Positions 35,824-45,535 of a DNA stretch of 64,000 nucleotides are shown piece by piece. Position numbers and translations under genes: made by a program. Where the stretch lies: the NCBI RefSeq assembly GCF_900585905.1, contig NZ_UTVH01000001.1, positions 806,001 through 870,000 of the forward strand. Reading direction: 5' to 3'. Within the stretch, counting starts at the first letter, position 1. The number at the start of each line of letters is the position of its first letter. The notes under the pieces were generated by a model. It was given only the letters and a program-made list of their open reading frames with translations. It ran no database searches and was not told the DNA's origin. The DNA is from Pseudomonas viridiflava (GTDB lineage Bacteria > Pseudomonadota > Gammaproteobacteria > Pseudomonadales > Pseudomonadaceae).

Positions 35824-37443
35824 TCACACGACAAACCGGTTGACCAGCTGATTCAGGTTAGCCGCCAGTTTTGACATTTCACCGCATGCACTGGCCGTCT
35901 GACTGGCTCCCGCAGCACTTTGCGTTGCCAGCTCGCGAATACTGACCAGATTGCGGTCAACCTCACGGGCAACATGCGATTGCTCTTCAGAGGCCGTCGC
36001 GATCATCAGGTTACGCTCATTGATCTGAACAATGGCGCTGGCGATCTGATCCAGCGAAGTACTGGCCTCCTGGGCGACGCCAAGCGATTCGGTCGCCAGG
36101 TCCCGGCTGGTGTTCATCGCTTTTACCGCCAGGTCAGAATCGTTCTGAATGGCAGCAATCATCTGCTCGATTTCCTGGGTCGACACCTGAGTGCGATGGG
36201 CCAGAGCTCTGACCTCGTCGGCAACGACCGCAAACCCACGGCCTTGCTCTCCAGCTCGTGCGGCCTCGATAGCAGCGTTCAAGGCCAACAGATTGGTCTG
36301 CTCTGCAATTGCCCGAATCACCTCGACAACTTTACTGATGCTCTGGGCGCGATCTGACAAGCCTTGAATCTGTTCGCTGGTATTTTCAACGTTACCGTTC
36401 AGCTTCTGAATGGACTTCAACGTCTGCGCCACTCGCGCCAAACCTACCTCGGTATAGCCCTGGGTCCGCTTTGACTCTTCGGATGCTGACTCTGCGTTAC
36501 GAGCGACCTCATCAACGGCGGCGCTCATTTCTGTGACCGCAGTGGCGGCCTGGTTGACCTCGTCATTTTGAGCGACGAGACCCCGACTTGACTCCTCAGT
36601 GACCACTGTCATCTCTTCGGACGCCGAGGCCAGTTGGGTGGACGAGTCGGATATCTGAATGATGGTGGCGCGCAGGTTCGTCTGCATCTGTGCCAGCGCC
36701 TTCAACAGTCTGCCAGCTTCATCAGTCCCGCTGACCACTACTTCTCTGGAGAGGTCACTGGCCGCGATACGCTCAGCGACAGACAGTGCATCGTTGATCG
36801 GAGAAGTAATACTCTTGGTCAGCAGTAATGCCAGTCCAACGGTCAGGATGACCACGCCGGCTATGAGGCCGACCACAAGCAAGAGGCCATTGTCATAGAG
36901 ATCGGTGGCGGTTTGCCCGGCATCCGCAGCGCCTTGGTCGTTGAAGCTGGTCAAGTCTTTAATCTGCTGCTCCATGGCATTCGTGAGTGGGCGAATGCCT
37001 GTACTCACCAGATTGACCGCTGGGGCTATGTCACCCTGCCGCATCATTGGCTCGAGAAGATCCAGTTGTCTGGAATAAGCTTCGGCGCTGTTTTTTACCG
37101 GTGTGTAAAACGAGCGCTCTTTATCACTCGCTATCAGCGGGTCATAGTTCGCCACCGCCTCGTTGAACGCCTTGCGATAGCCAGCGAAGCTTTCCATATT
37201 CTTTTGAATGGATTGAGGATCAGCAAGGCCTCGCTGGGTCTCCAGCCTCAGGCGAAGAGCAGTGTTATTCATCAACGCCGTCTGGCGGATGCTGGCCATC
37301 CAATTGAGTTCGACATCTCTCTCGGCATCCCTGAGTTTGCCCATCTGCAGGACTGCGAATACGCCCAGCACAAAAACAAGCAGGATGATTGAGGCGAAAA
37401 ACAGGGCCGCCCGAGGTGCTAGATTGAGGTTTCTGAGGCGCAT
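35824..37443 (-). CDS. Methyl-accepting chemotaxis protein
   Basis: 539-residue inner-membrane chemoreceptor. Membrane helix 1 at about 12-32, a periplasmic four-helix-bundle sensor (about 33-190), helix 2 at about 190-212 (LLLVVGLIAGVVILTVGLAL), HAMP (about 213-265) and a cytoplasmic signalling hairpin with EQTNLLALNAAIEAARAGEQ and GRGFAVVADEVRALA. No C-terminal CheR-binding pentapeptide is seen (it ends LNQLVNRFVV). Ligand unknown. Confidence 0.95.
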   Translation of the reverse strand: MRLRNLNLAPRAALFFASIILLVFVLGVFAVLQMGKLRDAERDVELNWMASIRQTALMNNTALRLRLETQRGLADPQSIQKNMESFAGYRKAFNEAVANYDPLIASDKERSFYTPVKNSAEAYSRQLDLLEPMMRQGDIAPAVNLVSTGIRPLTNAMEQQIKDLTSFNDQGAADAGQTATDLYDNGLLLVVGLIAGVVILTVGLALLLTKSITSPINDALSVAERIAASDLSREVVVSGTDEAGRLLKALAQMQTNLRATIIQISDSSTQLASASEEMTVVTEESSRGLVAQNDEVNQAATAVTEMSAAVDEVARNAESASEESKRTQGYTEVGLARVAQTLKSIQKLNGNVENTSEQIQGLSDRAQSISKVVEVIRAIAEQTNLLALNAAIEAARAGEQGRGFAVVADEVRALAHRTQVSTQEIEQMIAAIQNDSDLAVKAMNTSRDLATESLGVAQEASTSLDQIASAIVQINERNLMIATASEEQSHVAREVDRNLVSIRELATQSAAGASQTASACGEMSKLAANLNQLVNRFVV

Positions 37444-37672
37444 GCGAGGTTCCTGTTTTCCAAAGGGGGTTTGACATCTTCAACAGTCTATCGACCCCAT
37501 GTTGGAAACTTTAATCAGGGCTTCGAGAATCGATGCGACCGCAGAAGGCCGTCACGATCTGGTAGGCACGTTCAATCACCATGAGCCCTTATGTACCCTC
37601 GCGTGCTGTGCAGGCTCGCCTGAAGAAAACTCAGGCAGTACGTCGGCACGGTGCTGCAAAGCGGTGGCTACC

Positions 37673-38044
37673 TCACTTCTTTTTCATCATTTCAGCAAGG
37701 GCCCCAAAGGGATTGTGGGTCGCTGTGGACGCCTTTGGCGATTGTAGAGATGTCTCGGAGAAATATTGCTGGTCTGTGTATCGAGAGTGTTCGTTATCGT
37801 GGCAGTACAGGCAGAGCAACTCCCAGTTGGAGCCATCCTGAGGGTTGTTGTCATGATTGTGGTCGCGATGGTGCACAGTCAGCTCGCTCAGGCGCTTGCC
37901 TGCGAACTCACGGGCGCAGCGGCCGCAGACGTGCGGGTACATGCGCAGCGCCTTGTCGCGATAGCCCATCTCGCGGTCGCGCTGGGCGTCGGCCAGAATG
38001 CGGTCCAGCTTGGCGGTGTGGGAAGGTGGATTGCCGATACTCAT
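37673..38044 (-). CDS. YajD-family HNH nuclease
   Basis: 123 residues with the HNH fold: zinc cysteines CGRC and CLYC, LTVHHRDHNHDNNPQDGSNW as the HNH core, and a Lys-rich end (MMKKK). YajD proteins are small HNH nucleases of unclear role. ATG 38044 has AGGTGA before it and matches the family start (MSIGNPPSHTAKLDRILADA). Confidence 0.88.
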   Translation of the reverse strand: MSIGNPPSHTAKLDRILADAQRDREMGYRDKALRMYPHVCGRCAREFAGKRLSELTVHHRDHNHDNNPQDGSNWELLCLYCHDNEHSRYTDQQYFSETSLQSPKASTATHNPFGALAEMMKKK

Positions 38045-38110
38045 GGTGTCACCTGTGTCGTGTGCGGTCATTTGAACGTGATGGCGCAAGTCTAGCGCGT
38101 CGCGGGGCAT

Positions 38111-38797
38111 TCAGCCCTTGAGTTTTTCCGCGATCCAGATGGTGTGCCGCGTGCCCTTGTTGCCGTGGGCGAAGACCTGCACTTCTTCAGCCTTGAACCC
38201 GGCCTTGCGCAGTTTGTCGGAAAACTTCTGATCCGCGCTGGCCGACCACACCGCGAGAATGCCCTTGGGCCGCAGCGCCTGGGCGCAGGCGGCCAGCCCG
38301 CCGGAAGAATACAGCCAGCTATTGGACTTCTGCGTCAGGCCTTCCGGCCCGTTGTCGACATCGAGCATGATTGCGTCGAAGCCTTGCGGCTCGCGTTTCA
38401 GAACCTGGGCGACATCGTCGACGATGACCTTGGCGCGCGGGTCCTGCAGCGGGTTTCCGGATTTTTCCCCCAATGGGCCGCGATTCCACTCGACCACGCC
38501 CGGCACCAGCTCGGCCACGATCACTTCGCCGTTCTTGCCAAGATGCTTGAGGGCAGAGGCCAGGGTGAAGCCCATGCCCAGGCCGCCGATCAATACTCTG
38601 GGTTGCAGGCGAGAAGCAACTTTCAGGCAGGGGATTTGCGCCAGGGCATCTTCCGAGCCGTGCATGCGCGTGTTCATCAACTGGCCGCCGTCGCCACCCT
38701 GAATCTTGATGACGAAGTCCTCACCGTATTCGAACAGGCACAAGGCACCGCCGTTGTCGGGGATCGGTGTGGTATCGAGCAGAACGAAACGTTTCAT
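38111..38797 (-). CDS. Spermidine-synthase-like methyltransferase-fold protein
   Basis: 228 residues with a Rossmann fold: LIGGLGMGFTLASAL for nucleotide binding, VIVAELVPGVVEWN, and DAIMLDVDNGPEGL. It resembles spermidine synthase and SAM-dependent methyltransferases, but several aminopropyltransferase signature residues are absent, so true polyamine synthesis is doubtful. ATG 38797 (MKRFVLLDTTPIPDNGG) is the homologous start. Confidence 0.8.
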   Translation of the reverse strand: MKRFVLLDTTPIPDNGGALCLFEYGEDFVIKIQGGDGGQLMNTRMHGSEDALAQIPCLKVASRLQPRVLIGGLGMGFTLASALKHLGKNGEVIVAELVPGVVEWNRGPLGEKSGNPLQDPRAKVIVDDVAQVLKREPQGFDAIMLDVDNGPEGLTQKSNSWLYSSGGLAACAQALRPKGILAVWSASADQKFSDKLRKAGFKAEEVQVFAHGNKGTRHTIWIAEKLKG

Positions 38798-38890
38798 GAA
38801 GGACTCATTCAGAGATAGATTTTTGACCCGGCGGCCTCGGCCAGGAGTAGGCTGAGCCGCACAACAATCGTTTGGCACCGGAGGCCATTG

Positions 38891-39178
38891 ATGAAGCGCG
38901 CTATTCTACCGGCGATTATCCTGACCGCGCTCTGGGTAACCGCTGCGCAGGCCGATAATCAGCAGTCGGCAGCATCCATTCCGCCATCGGGTTCACCTGG
39001 CACGGCAACCCCCACCCCCTACCCGCAGGTCGCGCCTCCCGGGCCGCCGCGAATCAGTGGCGCCGACAGCAATGCACCTCTGCTGCCGAAAATCGAAACC
39101 CCGGGGCCACCCAGGGATCAGCCATTGCCAGGGCTTGAGCAGGGCTCGGTGACGCCGATGCCACCGAGGCCGAAGTAG
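38891..39178 (+). CDS. Small secreted proline-rich protein
   Basis: 95 residues with a signal peptide (MKRAILPAIILTALWVTAAQA) and a mature part dominated by Pro, Gly and Ser (PYPQVAPPGPPR, ETPGPPRDQPLPG). No folded domain. GGAGG upstream of the ATG supports translation. It runs convergent to the cyclic-nucleotide-domain gene. Function unknown. Confidence 0.7.
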   Translation: MKRAILPAIILTALWVTAAQADNQQSAASIPPSGSPGTATPTPYPQVAPPGPPRISGADSNAPLLPKIETPGPPRDQPLPGLEQGSVTPMPPRPK

Positions 39179-39197
39179 GAAGTAACCCGCCGGGCGA

Positions 39198-39674
39198 TCA
39201 GACCTGCTGCGCGAGCAACTGGCCATCGACCATGCGCAGACGCTTGGACAGCGACGTGGCCAGCGCGCGAATGATCTTGGCAGCGACTCTGGGTGCGTCG
39301 TCGAGCATCTTTTCCAGCGCGTCGCGACCCAGGTTGAGCAGTTGGCAATCGGTCGCCGCAATGCAACTGGCCGAGCGGCGTTCACCATCCAGCACGGCCA
39401 TTTCACCAAAGGCACGGCCGCGACGCAGCACGGCGATTTCCACCGGCTGTGCTTCGGGGTTCAGCTTCTGCACTGACACCGTGCCCAGGTGAATGATGCT
39501 CATGAACGAGCCGGGGTCGCCTTCGCTGAAGATCGCCTCGCCGCTGGCCACTGAAGCCATATTGAAATAGCCCGCTGCAGTGTGGAAGTCATCGGGCGAC
39601 AGCGGGTCAAACAGCCCGCAATCCATGAGCATGTCGCGAATTTCTCGATTCAGGTGTGACGGTTGTTCAGCCAT
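39198..39674 (-). CDS. Cyclic-nucleotide-binding-domain protein
   Basis: 158 residues made almost entirely of a CAP-like nucleotide-binding domain (about 20-140), with the phosphate-cassette-like region GRAFGEMAVLDGERRSASC that fits the consensus GE.A.L...R.A. There is no DNA-binding domain, so it cannot be a transcription factor on its own. It may sense cAMP or act as a scaffold or partner. Confidence 0.85.
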   Translation of the reverse strand: MAEQPSHLNREIRDMLMDCGLFDPLSPDDFHTAAGYFNMASVASGEAIFSEGDPGSFMSIIHLGTVSVQKLNPEAQPVEIAVLRRGRAFGEMAVLDGERRSASCIAATDCQLLNLGRDALEKMLDDAPRVAAKIIRALATSLSKRLRMVDGQLLAQQV

Positions 39675-39771
39675 GATCCGGCCTTTTTCTGAATGATTCG
39701 ACAGTAGAGCAGGGCGGCGGGCAGCCATCGCCCGCCGACCTTGCTACTAAGACACACATTGCAACCCTAAT

Positions 39772-41829
39772 TCAGACCGCCAGTTGCAATACCTTGAAGA
39801 TAAAGCTGTATTCGAGGGCTACGTCACGCAAGCCTTGATAACGCCCGCTCATGCCGCCGTGACCGGCGCCCAGCTCAGTTTTCAACACCAGCAGATTATT
39901 GTCGGTTTTCGTTGCCCGCAGCCGTGCTACCCACTTCGCGGCCTCCCAGTACTGGACCCGGCTGTCGTTGTAGCCAGCGATCACCAGCATCGCCGGGTAA
40001 GCCTGCGCCCTGACGTTTTCATAGGGGGCGTAGGCCTTGATGCGGGCGTGAACCTCCGGCTCCTGTGGGTTGCCCCATTCGTCGTACTCGGTCACCGTCA
40101 AAGGCAGGTCGGGATCGAGCATGGTGTTGAGCACGTCGACAAACGGCACTTCGGCAATGGCTGCCTTGAACAGCTCGGGACGCTGGTTGAGCACGGCGCC
40201 AATCAGCAGGCCGCCAGCGCTGCCGCCGCTGATGACCAACTGCTCGGCGCTGGTGCGTCGCTCGGCGATCAGGTGTTCGGCGCAACTGATGAAATCGTCG
40301 AACGTATTCTGTTTGTTTTCCTGCTTGCCGTCGCGATACCAGGCTTCGCCCAGCTCACCGCCGCCGCGCACATGGGCGATGGCAAACGCCACACCACGAT
40401 CGAGCAGGCTCAGGCGTGCGTGGGAGAACCAGGGGTCGAGGCTTTCGCCATAGGCGCCGTAGCCATACAGGTAGAGAGGCGTCGGCTGGCCCGCGAGTTC
40501 GCGCTTGACCACCAGGCTGATGGGCACGCGAGTGCCGTCCTGCGCCGTTGCCCACAGCCGCTGGCTGACATAGGCGTCGGCGTCGAAGCGGCCCAGCACC
40601 GGGGTTTCCTTGAGCACCACTTGCTCACCGCTGGCCAGATCCAGCTGGCGGACCTGCGCCGGGCGGTTGAGGGACTGGTAGCGCAGGCGGATCTGCGGGC
40701 TGTCGAATTCCAGCGTGTCCTGCACGTAAAGACTGTAGGCCGCATCCGGCAACAGCACGCGATACACCGGCAAGCCTTGCGGCTGGACTTCGATAATCGG
40801 CAGGCCGCCTTCGCGCAAGCTCAGGGTCAGGCCACTGGCGTTAACGCTGAAGCCGTCAAGCATCACCTCGTCGCGGTGCGCCACGAGCACCTGCCACTGC
40901 TCTCTGACAGGCGCTTGCTGGGCCGCTTGCGGTGCCTGATACAGTGCAAAGTTGATGCCGTCCTGATTGCTGCGAATCAACCAGCACCATTGACCCTGGA
41001 CCTTGCCATGATCAACCGAGTACTCGTGGCCTTCGATTCTCGGCGCGACGCAGGCAAACGGCTGGTCCGGCTGGTTGGCGTCGAGCACCCACACTTCGCT
41101 GGTGGTCTTGCTGTCCAGGCCGAGAATCAGTTGTTGCTCGGAGCTGCTGCGGTAACAGTGCAGAAAAAAGCGTCCGTCCGGCTCGCTGAACACCAGCTCG
41201 GCCGTGGCTGTGCCCAGGCGGTGCCGATAGAGTTTGCACGGCCGGTGGGTATCGTCCAGCTCGCCGAAAAACAGCGTCTGGCTGTCGTTGGCCCAGGTCA
41301 TGCTGCCGTCGCAGTCTGCAAATGGCAGGCTGCTGACCTGGCCGCTGGCCAGCTCCTTGACGTAAAGCTGATACACCTCATCGCCGCTGTTATCCAGGCT
41401 ATACGCCAGGCGCTGGTGATCCGGGCTGATGCTGAAGGCGCCGAGGGAGAAAAAGCCATCGCCCGCCATGTCGTTGGGGTCCAGCAACAGTTCTTCGCGG
41501 CTTTCGTCCAGGGTCAGCGAATCATCGGCCGGGCGCGGGCAGCGGTAGTGGCGCGCGTATTCGTCGCCTGCAGTGGTGCGCGTGTAGTACAGATACGGTC
41601 CCCAGGGCGAGGGCAGCGACAGGTCGGTTTCCAGAATCCGCGCCTTGATCTCTTCGAACAGCTGCTCGCGCACGGTTTGCTGATCGGCCAGCTGCGCCTC
41701 CTGCCAGGCATTTTCCGCCCTGAGGTAATCCAGCACCTCTTCACTGTCGCGGTTCTGCAGCCAGGCGTACGGGTCAGGGCCTCGGGCCGTTCGGGCGATG
41801 GGGGCGTTGCGGGTCAGATTCGGTGTCAT
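39772..41829 (-). CDS. ptrB: Oligopeptidase B / prolyl oligopeptidase family (S9A)
   Basis: 685-residue serine peptidase cleaving short peptides after basic residues. It has a seven-bladed propeller (about 70-400) and an alpha/beta-hydrolase domain. The catalytic Ser is in GGSAGGLLIGAVLNQ, the Asp in VIAGYNDSRV and the His in GAGHGGMSGR. Conserved start MTPNLTRNAPIARTARGPDP. Several hundred antisense codons remain open opposite this gene; they are not credible genes. Confidence 0.92.
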   Translation of the reverse strand: MTPNLTRNAPIARTARGPDPYAWLQNRDSEEVLDYLRAENAWQEAQLADQQTVREQLFEEIKARILETDLSLPSPWGPYLYYTRTTAGDEYARHYRCPRPADDSLTLDESREELLLDPNDMAGDGFFSLGAFSISPDHQRLAYSLDNSGDEVYQLYVKELASGQVSSLPFADCDGSMTWANDSQTLFFGELDDTHRPCKLYRHRLGTATAELVFSEPDGRFFLHCYRSSSEQQLILGLDSKTTSEVWVLDANQPDQPFACVAPRIEGHEYSVDHGKVQGQWCWLIRSNQDGINFALYQAPQAAQQAPVREQWQVLVAHRDEVMLDGFSVNASGLTLSLREGGLPIIEVQPQGLPVYRVLLPDAAYSLYVQDTLEFDSPQIRLRYQSLNRPAQVRQLDLASGEQVVLKETPVLGRFDADAYVSQRLWATAQDGTRVPISLVVKRELAGQPTPLYLYGYGAYGESLDPWFSHARLSLLDRGVAFAIAHVRGGGELGEAWYRDGKQENKQNTFDDFISCAEHLIAERRTSAEQLVISGGSAGGLLIGAVLNQRPELFKAAIAEVPFVDVLNTMLDPDLPLTVTEYDEWGNPQEPEVHARIKAYAPYENVRAQAYPAMLVIAGYNDSRVQYWEAAKWVARLRATKTDNNLLVLKTELGAGHGGMSGRYQGLRDVALEYSFIFKVLQLAV

Positions 41830-41968
41830 GGGGGTTCTCTGTCGAGGTCGCGAGCTCAGGCAGACGGCGCGCAGGCCGCTGTGCTCGACTAATACTCAAG
41901 CCGGACGAGCCGGTTTGGCGAAAAGCCGTTACTATAAGCGCCTAATTACCTGCCTTACCACGGACGTC

Positions 41969-42439
41969 ATGACCGACAACGACTATACGATCGCCTGGGG
42001 CCTCTACGCATTCGCTGCGCTGGGCTGCCTGCTGGTGTGGTTTCTGATGACGCGCTGGATGTGGCGTTACCTGCGCGAGCCGCTGGTGGTCATCGTCGCC
42101 GTGCTGCTGTTCACGCCCACGCTGATTGATCCGACCAAGGATGTCTACGCTCCTGCCATTGCCGTGTCTGCCCTCGATCTGCTGTTCAAGGTCGGCAGCA
42201 ATGTCTGGCGTGCGGTCTCGGATCTGGTGATGTACGGCATGATCGCGCTGGGCATTTACGTGCTGTTCGCGCTGATTCGCTGGCCGCTGGAAAAAAGCTG
42301 GAAGGCCCGCCATCCACAGCCTTCGGCCGAGCCTGTGGCGGAAGATGATCAGTATGATGGCACCAACGAGCTCTATGGCCGCCCGCCCGCCACCGCGGTC
42401 AACAGCCACGCACGGTCGCGGGTTGAACCCCGTCTCTGA
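41969..42439 (+). CDS. Small inner-membrane protein of unknown function
   Basis: 156 residues. Membrane segments at about 9-28, 38-55 and 85-108, then a hydrophilic tail (about 115-156) with Pro and Asp. The ATG was chosen at 41969 because the protein-like part begins there; the ribosome site is weak. It precedes the YafJ-like glutamine amidotransferase gene by 57 bases. No family is recognised with confidence. Confidence 0.7.
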   Translation: MTDNDYTIAWGLYAFAALGCLLVWFLMTRWMWRYLREPLVVIVAVLLFTPTLIDPTKDVYAPAIAVSALDLLFKVGSNVWRAVSDLVMYGMIALGIYVLFALIRWPLEKSWKARHPQPSAEPVAEDDQYDGTNELYGRPPATAVNSHARSRVEPRL

Positions 42440-42496
42440 CGCAGGCCTGCTGTCTGTATTGCCCTGCGTCTGAATGTCTGCGAGCGAGAACCGAGT

Positions 42497-43270
42497 ATGT
42501 GTGAACTGCTGGGCATGAGCGCCAATGTCCCGACCGATATCGTTTTCAGCTTCACCGGCCTGATGCAGCGAGGCGGGCGAACTGGCCCGCATCGCGATGG
42601 CTGGGGCATCGCGTATTACGAAGGCCGCGGTTTGCGCCTGTTTCAGGACCCGGCAGCCAGCTGTGATTCCGAAGTCGCGCAGTTGGTACAGCGTTACCCG
42701 ATCAAGAGCGAAGTGGTGATCGGCCACATTCGCCAGGCCAACGTTGGCCGCGTCAGTCTGGCCAATACTCATCCTTTCGTGCGTGAACTCTGGGGCCGCA
42801 ACTGGTGCTTCGCGCACAACGGCCAGCTGTCGGATTTCGCGCCGTCTGCCACGTCCTACCGCCCGGTGGGCGACACGGATAGCGAGGCGGCGTTCTGCGA
42901 TCTGCTCAATCAGGTGCGCGAAGCGTTTCCCGAGCCGGTGGACGTCGAGGCGCTGCTGCCGTCGCTGGTGCAGGCCTGCAGCAGTTATCGCGACAAAGGC
43001 GTGTTCAATTGCCTGCTGAGCGATGGTGACTGGCTGTTCTGCTTTTGCAGCACCAAGCTGGTTCATATTACCCGTCGGGCGCCGTTTGGCCCTGCGCGGC
43101 TCAAGGATGTCGACATGATCGTCGATTTTCAGGCCGAGACCACGCCCAATGACGTGGTGACGGTGATCGCCACCGAAGCGTTGACCGAAGATGAACACTG
43201 GAATCGCTATGAGCCTGGCCAGTGGGGCCTGTGGCGACGCGGAGAGTGCGTGGCAAGCGGCAACACCTGA
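42497..43270 (+). CDS. Class II glutamine amidotransferase (YafJ-like)
   Basis: 257 residues. The N-terminal Cys2 (MCELLGMSANVPT) is the catalytic residue of class II amidotransferases after removal of Met. GWGIAYYEGRG, VIGHIRQANVG and CFAHNGQLS are further family blocks. In E. coli the homologue is of unknown function. It is followed after 29 bases by a DUF2937 gene. Confidence 0.92.
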   Translation: MCELLGMSANVPTDIVFSFTGLMQRGGRTGPHRDGWGIAYYEGRGLRLFQDPAASCDSEVAQLVQRYPIKSEVVIGHIRQANVGRVSLANTHPFVRELWGRNWCFAHNGQLSDFAPSATSYRPVGDTDSEAAFCDLLNQVREAFPEPVDVEALLPSLVQACSSYRDKGVFNCLLSDGDWLFCFCSTKLVHITRRAPFGPARLKDVDMIVDFQAETTPNDVVTVIATEALTEDEHWNRYEPGQWGLWRRGECVASGNT

Positions 43271-43299
43271 TGTTCTGCGAACTTGCGAGAGGGATCTAA

Positions 43300-43821
43300 A
43301 TGCTGCGAAGTTATCTGCGATTGGTGCTGTTCACTGCCGGCCTGCTGTTTGGCGTGCAGATTCCCGGTTTTGTCAGCGATTATGGCAAGCGGGTCGAGGC
43401 TCATCTGCTGGAATCCCAGCAAGCCATCCGCGGTTATACCGCCACGGCGCAGCAGTTTTTCAAGGGCGATGTACAGGCGCTGGTTCAGCATTACCGCGAG
43501 AGCGATGATCCGGTGTTCCGCAGCGACGCCGATACCATCAGCACGCTGCTGGGCCGCACGCAAACCCTGCAGCGCGAATGGCTCGCCCTGCAGGGGCCCT
43601 GGTACGCCAGAACCCTGCATGTGGCGGTAGCGGCAGATGCCGATATCCGCCGGGAAACCTGGAACGGCTACACTTGGCAAGTGCTGCTGGCGCCTGAAGT
43701 CATCGCCTGGGGCATTGTCTGCGCGCTATTGCTGGCGCTGGTGATCGAGAGTTTCTTCCTGACCCTGGGCTGGGTGGTCAACGGCGGACGACGCAAGCCT
43801 GATACCAGGCTGGAGCGCTAG
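43300..43821 (+). CDS. DUF2937 family membrane protein
   Basis: 173 residues with an N-terminal membrane anchor (about 5-24) and a C-terminal membrane helix (about 135-158), with a periplasmic helical region between them ([20 protein letters not shown]). The pattern and motifs match DUF2937. Function unknown; it lies just after the YafJ-like gene. Confidence 0.8.
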   Translation: MLRSYLRLVLFTAGLLFGVQIPGFVSDYGKRVEAHLLESQQAIRGYTATAQQFFKGDVQALVQHYRESDDPVFRSDADTISTLLGRTQTLQREWLALQGPWYARTLHVAVAADADIRRETWNGYTWQVLLAPEVIAWGIVCALLLALVIESFFLTLGWVVNGGRRKPDTRLER

Positions 43822-43833
43822 ATACGAAGGCGA

Positions 43834-43861
43834 GGCAGGCGACCGGCCCAGGTCGCCTGCC
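43834..43861 (+). terminator. Hairpin after the DUF2937 gene
   Basis: Perfect 11-base stem GGCAGGCGACC / GGTCGCCTGCC with a six-base loop, starting 13 bases after the stop. The following bases (GTTATG) give only a weak T tract. Confidence 0.55.
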
Positions 43862-44081
43862 GTTATGTCGCTGCCAGCCTGCTGGCGAAGCGGCACCTCT
43901 GACAAGCGACGTCAGACGGCCCTCGAACGCTACGGCCCATCACTTTTTCTTATCCTACCCTTGCGCTTTTATTAGTTGGACGCGTCGTCCGTCGTCGCCC
44001 AAAAATGGGCCATGCCTGACAGGCCGGTTGTGGCAACAGACTGGCGGTGTCGATACGTTCAAGCACACAGGAGATACGCCC

Positions 44082-44834
44082 ATGGGCCGCCTGCTTCTCA
44101 ATTGCGATATCGGCGAAAGCTTCGGTGCCTGGACCATGGGTCTGGATGCCGACGTGATGCCGTTCATTGATTGCGCCAACGTCGCCTGTGGTTTCCATGC
44201 CGGGGATCCGAGCGTGATGCGCAAGACCGTTGCCCTGGCGCTGGCCAACGACGTGAAGATTGGTGCCCATCCTGCCTATCCGGATCTGGTCGGCTTTGGC
44301 CGCCGCTCCATGGCCTGCAGCCCGCAGGAAATACACGATCTGCTGCATTACCAGATCGGCGCGCTGGACGGCATCTGTCGCGCCCAGGGTGGTCGTGTGC
44401 AGTACGTCAAACCCCATGGCGCGCTGTACAACGACATGATGGCAAACGCCGCTCAGTTGCGTGCTGTCATCGAAGCCGTCGCCCGCTACGACGCGCAACT
44501 GCCGCTGATGCTGCTGGCGATGCGCGACAACAGCCAGGCACAAGCCGTGGCCGACGAGTTCGGTGTGCAGCTGTGGTTCGAAGCGTTTGCCGACCGGGGC
44601 TATGAGCCGGACGGCAGCCTGATGTCGCGCAAGCTGCCCAACGCCGTGCACCATGACGCCGAGGTGGTGCTTGCCCAGGCTATGACCTTTGCCCGCGGCG
44701 AGCCGTTGCGTGCCAGCGATGGCAGCGCGCTTGCCCTCACGCCACACACGCTGTGCGTCCACGGTGACAACGCGGGCTCAGTGGCAGCGGTCAAGCGCAT
44801 CCGCCAAGCGCTGGACGAGCAATACGGCGTATGA
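44082..44834 (+). CDS. pxpA: 5-oxoprolinase subunit PxpA
   Basis: LamB/YcsF-family protein, 250 residues, beginning [17 protein letters not shown] with further conserved blocks [29 protein letters not shown] and [11 protein letters not shown]. With PxpBC it opens 5-oxoproline to glutamate at the cost of ATP, clearing a damage product of glutamate and glutamine. ATG 44082 is the conserved start. The stop overlaps pxpB (ATGA). Confidence 0.93.
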   Translation: MGRLLLNCDIGESFGAWTMGLDADVMPFIDCANVACGFHAGDPSVMRKTVALALANDVKIGAHPAYPDLVGFGRRSMACSPQEIHDLLHYQIGALDGICRAQGGRVQYVKPHGALYNDMMANAAQLRAVIEAVARYDAQLPLMLLAMRDNSQAQAVADEFGVQLWFEAFADRGYEPDGSLMSRKLPNAVHHDAEVVLAQAMTFARGEPLRASDGSALALTPHTLCVHGDNAGSVAAVKRIRQALDEQYGV

Positions 44835-45535
44835 AATTGCGCATCGAAGTGGTGGCAATCGATTGTCTGATGGTGCGTTTGTTCGACGCCATCGAGGAAT
44901 GCAACATGCCATGGATGCTGGCGGCCACTGCACGGTTGCGCGAGCGTTTCGCGACGCATCTGGTGGAACTGGTGCCGTCTTACACCACGTTAATGGTGCA
45001 CTACGATCTGTTGACGCTGAGCCCGCAGCAGGCCCGGGACTTGATTCATCTGGCGCTGGATAACCTTGCGCCTGATCCGTCAGTGCGTGGCCAGCACCAT
45101 GTGCTGCCGGTCTGGTATGACCCAAGCGTCGGGCCCGAGCTGAGCCTGCTGGCGCAGCGCGGGGGGCTGGGCATCAGCGATGTCATTCGCCGCCACAGCG
45201 AGCGCGAGTATCAAGTGTTCGCGCTGGGCTTTGCCCCGGGTTTTGCCTTCATGGGGCTGGTGGAAGAAGTGTTGGCCGCGCCGCGTCTGAACACTCCACG
45301 CAAACGGGTTGCCGCGGGCAGCGTGGGTATCGCCGAACGGCAGACCGCTGCCTACCCGGTGGTCTCTCCGGGGGGCTGGAACCTGATCGGCCGCACCACC
45401 AGCACGCTCTTCGATCGCCAGCGTGACGGTTACAGCCTGTTGCAACCTGGGGATCGGGTCAGCTTTGCCGCCATTGATCACGCCGAGTTTGTTCGCCTGG
45501 GTGGCGATGACACGCCACTGGAGGGCCAGCCATGA
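44831..45535 (+). CDS. pxpB: 5-oxoprolinase subunit PxpB (KipI-like)
   Basis: 234 residues of the allophanate-hydrolase subunit 1 family. Family blocks include [52 protein letters not shown] and [15 protein letters not shown]. It works with PxpC as the ATP-dependent part of the enzyme. It overlaps both neighbours by four bases, so the three genes are translationally coupled. Confidence 0.93.
   Translation: MKLRIEVVAIDCLMVRLFDAIEECNMPWMLAATARLRERFATHLVELVPSYTTLMVHYDLLTLSPQQARDLIHLALDNLAPDPSVRGQHHVLPVWYDPSVGPELSLLAQRGGLGISDVIRRHSEREYQVFALGFAPGFAFMGLVEEVLAAPRLNTPRKRVAAGSVGIAERQTAAYPVVSPGGWNLIGRTTSTLFDRQRDGYSLLQPGDRVSFAAIDHAEFVRLGGDDTPLEGQP

Noticed and set aside
39784..41892. Very long open frame antisense to the oligopeptidase B gene
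   Set aside because: It mirrors the codon structure of the real gene on the other strand, which has clear catalytic motifs. The antisense product has no recognisable domain or ribosome site.
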